The translations under genes and the position numbers were made by a program. 7,390 nucleotides of DNA, taken from Halovenus sp. Lineage in GTDB: Archaea > Halobacteriota > Halobacteria > Halobacteriales > Haloarculaceae. This document shows positions 1 through 5,734 of the stretch, piece by piece. The DNA lies in the NCBI GenBank assembly GCA_003551945.1, contig PUNZ01000268.1:1-7390 (forward strand), given 5' to 3'. The notes under the pieces are model-generated. The model worked only from the letters and a program-made list of their open reading frames with translations, did not search any database and had not been told where the DNA came from. Numbering within the stretch: position 1 is the stretch's first letter; the number at the start of each line of letters is the position of its first letter.

Positions 1-197
1 AGCGCGACGTTCTGGGCGATACGCTCGAAGAGTTCCTCTTGGCTCTCACGGGGGTTTCCGTCGGCGTCTTTACGGAGATATCGGGCAGGGAGGATGTTGT
101 TGTAGGCGTTGCTCGTCAGTCGGTCTGCGAGCGTCTCGCCGGTTGTTCGTTTGATCGGTAGCTCCAGTTCGTCGGCCGAGAGATCAGCGCGGCTCAC
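1..197 (-). CDS. nrdJ: Adenosylcobalamin-dependent (class II) ribonucleotide reductase, N-terminal part (runs off left edge)
   Basis: The minus-strand frame from a GTG at 197 stays open to the window edge and gives about 65 residues, beginning VSRADLSADELELPIKRTTG and continuing with LADRLTSNAYNNILPARYLR, then KDADGNPRESQEELFERIAQ. The pattern 'ILPARYL-KD-G-E-EE-F-R-A' matches the N-terminal region of class II (B12-dependent) ribonucleotide reductases, which make deoxyribonucleotides in the cytoplasm. Only the N-terminal region is present; the catalytic barrel and radical-site cysteines lie outside the window. The GTG start is chosen because an AGGAG ribosome-binding site (210-206) sits 8 nt upstream. 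The GTG overlaps the stop codon of a 20-codon ORF, which suggests translational coupling. Identification is by remembered family pattern, not a search; another large-subunit RNR class is less likely. Confidence 0.8.
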   Translation of the reverse strand, partial: MSRADLSADELELPIKRTTGETLADRLTSNAYNNILPARYLRKDADGNPRESQEELFERIAQNVA

Positions 198-256
198 GCG
201 GACCACTCCTGTGGCGTATCGGCGCGCTGGACGGCACTTTCAGTCGGTGTACTCAT
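194..256 (-). CDS. Possible 20-residue leader peptide overlapping nrdJ
   Basis: An ATG at 256 opens a short frame, MSTPTESAVQRADTPQEWSA, whose TGA stop (196-194) overlaps the nrdJ GTG as GTGA. The Shine-Dalgarno sequence for nrdJ lies inside this ORF. The 4-nt overlap and the Ser/Thr/Asp/Glu-rich composition, typical of haloarchaeal N-termini, make it plausible that this is translated and coupled to nrdJ. It could equally be a chance ORF, or the original nrdJ N-terminus separated by a frameshift. No function is recognisable. Confidence 0.4.
   Translation of the reverse strand: MSTPTESAVQRADTPQEWSA
206..210 (-). promoter_or_regulatory. Shine-Dalgarno site that fixes the nrdJ GTG start
   Basis: AGGAG on the minus strand, 8 nt before the GTG at 197. 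It decides for the GTG start over the upstream, out-of-frame ATG at 256, and it lies inside the short overlapping ORF. Confidence 0.6.
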
Positions 257-603
257 CAGTTGAACACTCATTTGGGACGGGAATTAGGTACCAATGGCAC
301 CCTCATAACAGCTTTGGTTGTATTTTGGCAACTACGGTTTCATTCGACAACGCAGTCGCTGGTGGAAAACTGCGTGGGGACCGGCGCGTCGGCAGCGTCG
401 ACGTGCGGTCAGTGTGCCCAGTAGGTGGCGGTCCAGTAAAAGCGTATTCGAAGCGGACTGAAAGTAGAATCAACGGAACTAACCACAGAACACCGAGGGA
501 ACGTTTCGGCTGGAGATATTCTTGTTTGTCGACGGGTGAAAGTAGTGTCGCTGATAGATCAGTTACCCATACGTTTATTTTTACCCGACCGTTGTGCTGG
601 GGT
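257..603. other. Intergenic region between divergent nrdJ and the small membrane-protein gene
   Basis: About 350 bases between two divergently transcribed units. A long plus-strand frame crosses it from 109, but its composition is not protein-like and the only credible gene in that frame starts at 604. The right end holds a TATA-like box for the plus-strand gene. The nrdJ promoter should lie in the left part, but I see no convincing TATA box there. No RNA gene or repeat was recognised. Confidence 0.5.
574..579 (+). promoter_or_regulatory. TATA-like box of the small membrane-protein gene
   Basis: TTTATT followed by a T run, 25-30 nt upstream of the ATG at 604. This is the archaeal TATA-to-start-site distance, so transcription would begin at or within a few bases of the start codon, giving a leaderless mRNA. 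No Shine-Dalgarno sequence precedes the ATG, which fits. Confidence 0.6.
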
Positions 604-801
604 ATGTCACAGACGCTCCTCGCGCTCGCCCAGGCAGGGCTGCTTGATTCGCAGCTCGGCCAGCTACTGGTCGTCCTCATTGGGATGTTGATTGTGATGG
701 TTGTCGGCCGTGTCGTGCTCAAAATCGCCTGGCGGTTGGTGACGATTGCGGTCGTCGTTGTCGGGGCCGCGCTGCTGTTGTCGACGTTCGGGCTGTTGTA
801 A
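604..801 (+). CDS. Small two-helix membrane protein, unknown function
   Basis: A 65-residue protein starting MSQTLLALAQAGLLDSQLGQ. It has two hydrophobic segments, roughly residues 20-38 (LLVVLIGMLIVMVVGRVVL) and 44-64 (VTIAVVVVGAALLLSTFGLL), separated by a short basic/aromatic turn with K, W and R. This predicts a small integral membrane protein with a hairpin topology. The frame stays open far upstream to 109, but the ATG at 604 is preferred: the upstream part is not protein-like, and a TATA-like box lies at the right distance for a leaderless transcript. The gene is divergent from nrdJ and convergent with the effector block. No family is recognised; it appears to be a stand-alone gene of the host backbone. 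Confidence 0.68.
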   Translation: MSQTLLALAQAGLLDSQLGQLLVVLIGMLIVMVVGRVVLKIAWRLVTIAVVVVGAALLLSTFGLL

Positions 802-818
802 CACCACCGTAGATCGCT

Positions 819-846
819 CTCGTTTGTTGACTGTTTGTGAAACGAG
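819..846. terminator. Small inverted repeat between convergent genes
   Basis: CTCGTTT (819-825) pairs perfectly with AAACGAG (840-846) around a 14-nt T/G-rich loop. It lies 18 nt after the stop of the membrane-protein gene and so could help end transcription between the convergent genes. The stem is short and no long T tract follows, so this is tentative. Confidence 0.25.
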
Positions 847-895
847 CGACTGGGCTACGGTTGTACAAACACGGTCGTCGACGCGTCTGTGATTA

Positions 896-936
896 GTTTC
901 GGACGTTCGGACGCATGTTTCGGACGTTCGGACGCA
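896..936. repeat. Duplicated 20-bp unit made of four TTCGGACG repeats
   Basis: The same 20 bp occurs at 896-915 and 917-936. Inside it the octamer TTCGGACG occurs four times, at 898, 906, 919 and 927, as two tight tandem pairs spaced by CATGT. The array lies in the convergent intergenic region, about 30 bp past the stop codon of the last gene of the effector block. It could be a protein-binding array, an RNA element in the block's 3' UTR, or replication slippage. Confidence 0.85.
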
Positions 937-967
937 GCTCGGCAGGCCACGTCGGCGTCTTCTCTCG

Positions 968-1864
968 CTACGTCGGTTGCCACGATTGAATCGTCTCGGT
1001 TGCATCCCAGTAGTTCTCGTACTGCGGACACACACGCTGTTCGAGTGTTGCACGGTACTTCCCTTGGCCCTGTGCCCGGAGCGCCACAGGTGGTTTGACA
1101 CCCATTCTGAGGAGCGCGTCCCGGGCTTGGTAGATGAGATGGGACGCGACATACTGCTGGAAGTTGCCGAACTCCTCAGGGTCGACCGGAATCAGTTCGA
1201 GCGTCGCATCGGGCTCGACGTCGAGTTGCCGGTCGCTCTGCTGTGTCCGTTCGTTGTCGTAGCCGTCGTTGTGGAGGACGTCCATCCCTGAGACAGCTGC
1301 CAGTTCGAAATCGAGTTCGTCGAACGCCTCACGGTCGAGGTCCGCCTTTTGGGGGACGACTGGTGAGTCGGACTCACCGCTGAACTGTCCGAGGAACTGT
1401 TCTAACACCGGCGGATCGAACGTTGTCGGGTCAGGTTGGACGGCAATATCCTTCTTGTAGACGACGACATCACCCGCGTCGGCATCGGCGAACGGTAGGT
1501 CGACTGTCGAGTCGTCGTAGTGGCTCCGGATCTGGGCTTCGATATCGCCGAACTGTTCTTCGAACGCTGCTTCGGAAAGCCGAGTTACAGCGATACACGC
1601 CGCCAGAAGCCGGTCGGGATTCTCCGTCGGTGGGACCGTATCGTATCCTCGCTCGCGGTAGACGTGCCACTTCGCGTATCGGCGGGCCTGGTTGACATAT
1701 TCTGCCTCTTCGTTCGTTCGTTTCGCGGCGGAGTCTGGGTAGCCGCTTTGTTGGTGGGCTAGTATTTTTCCGGACTCATTCATCTCAATTAGATGCTCAA
1801 CATCGTTATTATCTATAACGCTGAGCCCTACACGTTCAGATTCTCCTGTGATAATAGCGTCCAT
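968..1864 (-). CDS. Partner protein of carrier 3 (putative immunity or chaperone protein)
   Basis: A 298-residue acidic, soluble protein with no signal peptide or membrane segment. It is a paralogue of the two other partner genes in this block. The N-terminal block (about residues 1-110: MDAIITGESER, DNNDVEHLIEM, GYPD, QARRYA, VYRERGYDT, NPDR) is 26/28 identical to the pair-1 partner over the first 28 residues. The middle (about 115-215) is unrelated, and a C-terminal block (about 218-298: 'LELIPV', 'FQQYVASHLIYQARDALL', 'PP', 'SWQ') is again conserved. It starts at the ATG that shares one base with the carrier's stop codon (TAATG), with AGGAGGGG upstream, so it is translationally coupled to the carrier. 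An immunity or carrier-chaperone role is inferred from this strict pairing; I recognise no named family. Confidence 0.75.
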   Translation of the reverse strand: MDAIITGESERVGLSVIDNNDVEHLIEMNESGKILAHQQSGYPDSAAKRTNEEAEYVNQARRYAKWHVYRERGYDTVPPTENPDRLLAACIAVTRLSEAAFEEQFGDIEAQIRSHYDDSTVDLPFADADAGDVVVYKKDIAVQPDPTTFDPPVLEQFLGQFSGESDSPVVPQKADLDREAFDELDFELAAVSGMDVLHNDGYDNERTQQSDRQLDVEPDATLELIPVDPEEFGNFQQYVASHLIYQARDALLRMGVKPPVALRAQGQGKYRATLEQRVCPQYENYWDATETIQSWQPT

Positions 1865-2868
1865 TACTGTCCCCTCCTGCTCTGTGCGTCACCAATCAAG
1901 TCATCTCCAGTATCTGCACTCTCGACGAGAATCTCGAAGACCTCGGAGAGTCGTTCGGCGAGCGAGCCATCGGTCTGTTTCATCGTCTGTCTGAACAGCG
2001 TTTCGGTGATCTCCAGACCAGCGATAGCGGTACCAAGGCCTGGCACTAAAGATAACCCAGCTTTGAATAGCGTCCAGCCGAACTCCATGGCGAACTTGCC
2101 GCCGTCGAAGTCGTTCTCACCGTAAAGCTTCTCGCGCTGCTCGTCGGTCAGTGCAATCTGATCCGCTTTGTCGTCGATACTCGCGTACAGGTCACTGATT
2201 TGCTCCTGAATGGCTGTTTTCCCAGCTTGGAGGTCAGAGACCAACTCCTCGTCACCTTCGGCTCGGGCGTCAAGTATCCTTTCGTCTTGTTCTGACAAGT
2301 TATCCTGTAACGTGTCCAGATTGGAGAGTTGCTGTCTGATCTCGTTCTCGATGAACTCGATACGGTCCTCGTTTTGTGACTGCTGGAACGAGCCGATACC
2401 GCCGCTCTCGTTTTCTTTTTTGAGCATATCCAGCGCCTGTGGGACCATCTCGGCGGGTATCCGCTGGACGTGGACTTCATGCCCAAGTCGCTGAATCCCT
2501 AACTCACCGCCTTGCATGACTTGCTGGGCTGTCTCTTCGGCTTCGCGTTCCAGCGCAGGATCTGGGTCGACCTCAAGCTCCACATCCCCCTGCGGCAACA
2601 TCGACACCGCCCCCTGATTCTGCTGTCTCACATGCGCTAGTTCGTGAGCCAGCACATGCTGGCCCTCCGGACTCGACGGATCGTACTCGCCGGAGTTGAA
2701 CGCGATATGATTCCCAACGGTGAACGCACGGGCGTTGATCGATTCACACGCCGCAGCTGCGGTGGAACCGGTATGAATCCGTACGTCACCAAACAAGTCG
2801 CCCATCCGGACTTCCATCGCGCGCTGGATCAAGCCGTCGAGTGAGCGTCCGGTCGTACGATGAGACAT
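1864..2868 (-). CDS. DUF4157 (eCIS core) carrier with a variable coiled-coil/hydrophobic C-terminus; N-terminally truncated
   Basis: A 334-residue protein from the ATG at 2868. An in-frame TTG at 2874 is a poorer start, and a TGA lies just upstream of it. Residues about 9-85 form the DUF4157 domain, with the zinc-metallopeptidase motif HELAH at 75-79. They are almost identical to carrier 1, and homology continues to the IQRL/VHVQRI boundary at about 136. The rest differs from carrier 1: an acidic coiled-coil region (about 165-245), a Gly-rich hydrophobic segment (about 259-292), then the tail TGDDLIGDAQSRR, which is shared with carrier 1. Carrier 1's roughly 150-residue N-terminal extension is missing. 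DUF4157 proteins are known around extracellular contractile injection systems and toxins. An effector role is inferred, and the domain could also act as a processing protease. The gene has its own TATA box and overlaps its partner by one base. Confidence 0.8.
   Translation of the reverse strand: MSHRTTGRSLDGLIQRAMEVRMGDLFGDVRIHTGSTAAAACESINARAFTVGNHIAFNSGEYDPSSPEGQHVLAHELAHVRQQNQGAVSMLPQGDVELEVDPDPALEREAEETAQQVMQGGELGIQRLGHEVHVQRIPAEMVPQALDMLKKENESGGIGSFQQSQNEDRIEFIENEIRQQLSNLDTLQDNLSEQDERILDARAEGDEELVSDLQAGKTAIQEQISDLYASIDDKADQIALTDEQREKLYGENDFDGGKFAMEFGWTLFKAGLSLVPGLGTAIAGLEITETLFRQTMKQTDGSLAERLSEVFEILVESADTGDDLIGDAQSRRGQ
1871..1878 (-). promoter_or_regulatory. Shine-Dalgarno site for the pair-3 partner, inside the carrier 3 coding end
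   Basis: AGGAGGGG on the minus strand, with 8 nt between its GGAGG and the partner ATG at 1864. It encodes part of the carrier's C-terminal tail, so partner translation is linked to ribosomes finishing the carrier. Confidence 0.65.
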
Positions 2869-2889
2869 TATCAATCAGTTCTGTGTGTT

Positions 2890-2909
2890 GGATCGGGGAC
2901 TCCCGTCTC
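2890..2909 (-). pseudogene. Footprint of the lost N-terminal extension of carrier 3
   Basis: This 20-bp stretch matches carrier 1 at 6600-6619 in 17 of 20 positions and would encode ETGVPDP, against ETGVPEP in carrier 1. It lies collinearly upstream of the shared RSLDG start of DUF4157, but here it is out of frame: the distance to RSLDG is 62 nt against 48 nt in carrier 1, and a TGA follows. I infer that carrier 3 once had the N-terminal extension and lost it by rearrangement near 2910-2950. Confidence 0.5.
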
Positions 2910-2932
2910 TGAGACGCGTTCGCACGCATCTT

Positions 2933-2940
2933 CTTATATA
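2933..2940 (-). promoter_or_regulatory. TATA box upstream of carrier 3
   Basis: TATATAAG on the minus strand, about 65 nt before the ATG at 2868 and just after the preceding partner's stop codon. At archaeal spacing the transcript would start near 2908-2912 with a leader of about 40 nt. The truncated carrier may therefore still be expressed on its own. Confidence 0.5.
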
Positions 2941-2950
2941 GTCGACTCGT

Positions 2951-3937
2951 CTAGACAGCACCGATTAGCTCGTTGATTTTTTGCTTCGGATTATCGAATC
3001 CACGCTCTTCGAACAGGTCGATCAACTCGTCTTTGTTTTCACCGGTATCTCGGTAGCGATCGATAGCAGTGCGGATTTCTTCGTCTTCCGCCGTCAGCGA
3101 TTCGAGTTGCGTGATGATCTTTCCGTACTCACCCATACCGTAGTCGTAATCGAGTTCATATCCCGATATTGGGGCATGATGTTTGTGGTACTGATCGTAG
3201 ATGGTTATCTCAGGGTGGACATACCGACCAATGATTTTCTCCAGTCCTTCACCCAGTATCTTGTACTCTTCTGGAGGTTCAAGCCCAGCCATTATGTAAC
3301 AATCTCGCAGCTGACACCGGAGGTGGTAATCGAGATACTCTCTGAACCCCTCAAGCGATGGGACGTGATCGAACGTCAACTGGAGTCGGGCATCGGCTTT
3401 CCGATCAGGGAACGGGTCATCATTCCACTGCTCTGATGGGGTATTGTCTGTGTAGTCGTACCGAAAGTGGATATCAGAGACTGCCTCGACAGTGGTACCG
3501 TCGAGATACACATCTATGAGGAACGCGACCCAGTCATTCGGTCCAACTTCGGATGGAAGTGGTGCGGGAAGATCAGTTGGTAACGGATCTTTTCCGTCGA
3601 CCTGCTGGTAGGCGTCCTCAAACAACTCGCAGAACCGCTCTTTAGGAAGATCCTGGATCGCCGTTCGAACCCGCTTGATTCCTGGGAGATTCTTTTCCGC
3701 GGGGAATGGATTGTACTCGGTCTCTTTATAAACGTGATGACGAGCGTATTCTCTGGCTTGTGCGACGTGTTCGCTTTCATTTGGTGTCCGCTCGGCTGGA
3801 TTATCGGGGTACCCCTCTTGTGAGTGGCCCTGAATTTCGCCATCAAATCCTACTGCTATGGTATGTTTTACACCCTCGTTATTTGTGACTACAACCCCAA
3901 TTCCCTCTTCATCTTGATCAATTATTTCAGCGTTCAT
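2951..3937 (-). CDS. Partner protein of the orphan module (divergent member, C-terminal extension)
   Basis: A 328-residue soluble acidic protein starting MNAEIIDQDEEG. It belongs to the same partner family: 'GEI-GH-Q-GYPDNPAERTP', 'EHVAQAREYA', 'VYKETEY' and 'RF-ELFEDAYQQ' in the N-terminal block (about 1-113). The C-terminal block (about 181-250) has 'DARLQL', 'FREYLDYHLRCQLRDCYIMAGLEPPEEY', 'G-GLE' and 'RYV'. The middle is unrelated to its paralogues. Unlike the others it has an extra C-terminal part of about 65-70 residues ending 'DELIDLFEERG', 'KINELIGAV', which looks like a small helical bundle or helix-turn-helix, though this is only a visual impression. The ATG follows the orphan's TAG by 2 nt, with GGAGG 10 nt upstream. 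It is the most divergent partner and pairs with the most divergent carrier C-terminus, as expected for specific recognition. Confidence 0.75.
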   Translation of the reverse strand: MNAEIIDQDEEGIGVVVTNNEGVKHTIAVGFDGEIQGHSQEGYPDNPAERTPNESEHVAQAREYARHHVYKETEYNPFPAEKNLPGIKRVRTAIQDLPKERFCELFEDAYQQVDGKDPLPTDLPAPLPSEVGPNDWVAFLIDVYLDGTTVEAVSDIHFRYDYTDNTPSEQWNDDPFPDRKADARLQLTFDHVPSLEGFREYLDYHLRCQLRDCYIMAGLEPPEEYKILGEGLEKIIGRYVHPEITIYDQYHKHHAPISGYELDYDYGMGEYGKIITQLESLTAEDEEIRTAIDRYRDTGENKDELIDLFEERGFDNPKQKINELIGAV

Positions 3938-3939
3938 TT

Positions 3940-4791
3940 CTATGTATCCTCCGTATCGAAACGAGTCTGGCTTGTCTCTTCATCATCAATTGACATTGTA
4001 TGGTCCCGTGCACGTTTGATTCGTAAGAACTTCTCACCTGCGTCCCGTGCATCTTTCAACACGGACAGAATTTTAGAAACTCCGGGTATTTTTCCGGCAA
4101 CTGTTTCTACTGTCCACTGACTTATCAGTTCGTCTCGAAGTGCATCGATTTCGCCGTCAAGATAGTAGCCTTCGAGTTCCTGTACGTTGATCTCGTTCCA
4201 GAGCTGATCTGCAAGTTCAACTGCCTCCGACAGTTCAACGTGTGCCCGAATGAGTTGGCTTTTGAGTTCATGAATCTCGGCTTCTTTTTGAACGAGACGT
4301 TTCTTCACTTCTCGACCGCCGTCCGCCGAACGTTCAAGTTGGCGTTCGAGCTGTCTGCGCTCTTCGACGGCGTCTTCGAGTTCCGCATCGAGCGTGTCGA
4401 ACCGTTCTGCAATGGCTTCTTTTTCTTCCAGAACCTCGACAGCCTTCGTGACGAGCGCATACTTCTTTTCTTTTTCACTCTGATCAAGGCGTAGAGAGAT
4501 ACCAGAGTCCGTCTCTGGGTCGACAAGCGTTTCTGGACGGACTCCACTCAACTGCTCATCAAGTTCGTCTATTCGGTCGCCTGAAAGTGCCAGCTCATCC
4601 AACTGTTCCGAATGGGTAGGGTCGTCTGCTACGGCATTGCCTGCCAAAATCGCATGCATCTTTTTTGCTCGGTCTTTCTCGACTCGCTGGATCTGCATCT
4701 CGCAGCCCATCCGATTGACGACGACCGGACCGTCGGCCATCGCCTGCTGGGCTGCCTCTTTGGCTTCGCACTCGAGGGCAGGGATAGTTGC
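3940..4791 (-). pseudogene. Orphan carrier C-terminus (5'-truncated DUF4157-type effector)
   Basis: The minus-strand frame is open from just after a TAG (4794-4792) to a TAG at 3942-3940, giving 283 codons. Its first residues, PALECEAKEAAQQAMADG, align with PALEREAEETAQQVMEGG of the carriers, followed by VVNRMGCEMQIQRV against GIQRLGHEVHVQRI. So it begins inside a former carrier, and the whole DUF4157 domain with HELAH is missing. Counting from the first ATG (4740, 266 residues), a long charged coiled coil spans about 86-185, then a short Gly/Ile-rich stretch (about 214-228) and an acidic tail. It lacks the TGDDL tail of the other two carriers. No Shine-Dalgarno sequence precedes the ATG. The long open frame suggests recent displacement or selection to keep the module as a silent cassette. 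It could alternatively be expressed from 4740 as a free protein. Confidence 0.75.
3948..3952 (-). promoter_or_regulatory. Shine-Dalgarno site for the orphan-module partner
   Basis: GGAGG on the minus strand, inside the last codons of the orphan carrier fragment and 10 nt before the partner ATG at 3937. It is the same arrangement as in pairs 1 and 3. Confidence 0.6.
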
Positions 4792-4817
4792 CTAAACACT
4801 ACCGTTGGACAGTGCAA

Positions 4818-5732
4818 TCATGCTATCTCCCGTGGAGTGAACTCGTCTTGCCAAGTGTTGATTTCCGCAGTTGAATCATGATAGGGTTCGTACACATCAA
4901 AGCCAACATAACGCCGAAGGGCATCAACAAGTCCTGGACCTGTTGTGCGGTACTGTTCGGGTGGAGAAATACCCGCTGTCAGATAGCAATCTCGAATCTG
5001 ACACGCGAGATGATAGATCAAATACGATTGGAACTCCGCAAGTGATTCTGGTGGAACCGGAGCTAATTCCAGTCGTGCGTCAAACATAGTGTCACGCGGC
5101 TCATTGTGGTCGGTTTCGAACTCCTCACCACCTTGTTCGTAGAGTGCGTGGAGTTCTCCTACGGAGTCGATCTCAAATGAATCGTTCCCTTCGACGAGTG
5201 ATTGTATCGGTGTGTCGACCTCACCGTCGAGAGAGATCGTCTGTCGATAATAGAGGTTCTCACCATCTCTTTGACCAAGTAATTGTGCAAGCGCACTCAG
5301 TCCGAGACTTTTTATATCATCTGCACCACCGGAGATATCAAACCCAAGATCAACCGGGGGCTCAATCACCGGTTCACTATCGCTGTAGTGGCTAGCAAAC
5401 TGCTGATGATAGTCGCCGAACAACTGTTCAAACCTCTCCACAGAGAGCTTGTCGAGAGCCTGTCTGGTGGCCTCTATTCGATCAGGATTCCGGCCAGCCG
5501 GGAGCGTATCATACCCTCGCTCACGGTAGACGTAATACCGAGCGTATCGACGGGCTTGACTTACGTGTTCGATTCCTGCAGGTGATCGTTTTGTTGGATC
5601 ATCTGGGTATCCGTCTTGTTTATGCGCCTTTATTTCACCAGATCTGTCCATCTCAATGAGGTGCTCGACATCGTTGTTATCGAGAACACTGAGACCAATC
5701 CGTTCAGATTCGCCGGTAATAATTGCATCCAT
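4818..5732 (-). CDS. Partner protein of carrier 1 (putative immunity or chaperone protein)
   Basis: A 304-residue soluble acidic protein. The ATG at 5732 is preferred over an ATG two codons upstream (5738): it lies 8 nt from GGAGG, and it aligns exactly with the MDAIITGESER start of the pair-3 partner. Conserved N-terminal block about 1-112: 'DNNDVEHLIEM', 'GYPDDPTKRSP', 'EHVSQARRYARYYVYRERGY', 'NPDRI', 'FEQLFGDY'. The middle (about 115-212) is unique. Conserved C-terminal block about 218-296: 'DARLELAPVPPESL', 'FQSYLIYHLACQIRDCYL', 'PPEQY', 'RRYV', 'TWQ'. The start lies next to the carrier's TGA, so the pair is co-translated. No enzymatic motif is evident. Neutralising, or stabilising and loading, the carrier's C-terminal domain is the inferred role. 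Confidence 0.75.
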   Translation of the reverse strand: MDAIITGESERIGLSVLDNNDVEHLIEMDRSGEIKAHKQDGYPDDPTKRSPAGIEHVSQARRYARYYVYRERGYDTLPAGRNPDRIEATRQALDKLSVERFEQLFGDYHQQFASHYSDSEPVIEPPVDLGFDISGGADDIKSLGLSALAQLLGQRDGENLYYRQTISLDGEVDTPIQSLVEGNDSFEIDSVGELHALYEQGGEEFETDHNEPRDTMFDARLELAPVPPESLAEFQSYLIYHLACQIRDCYLTAGISPPEQYRTTGPGLVDALRRYVGFDVYEPYHDSTAEINTWQDEFTPREIA

Positions 5733-5734
5733 AT

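Noticed and set aside
109..603. Long plus-strand open frame upstream of the small membrane protein
   Set aside because: Composition is not protein-like, it runs antisense to nrdJ, and the TATA-like box at 574-579 fits initiation at 604.
664..1152. Minus-strand open frame antisense to the membrane protein and overlapping the last partner gene
   Set aside because: Arg/His/Ser-rich low-complexity translation typical of a shadow frame in GC-rich DNA; no start signals.
2869..2874. TTG at 2874 as the start of carrier 3
   Set aside because: The ATG at 2868 is only two codons downstream and is the better start; TTG adds only two residues with no homology.
2951..3160. DNA-binding winged-helix or SAP domain at the C-terminus of the 328-residue partner
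   Set aside because: Only a loose visual resemblance (DELIDLFEERG); not enough sequence pattern to name a domain.
2981..3436. Plus-strand open frame opposite the orphan-module partner
   Set aside because: Hydrophobic and Val/Leu-rich only because it is antisense to an acidic protein; the partner's paralogy proves the minus frame is real.
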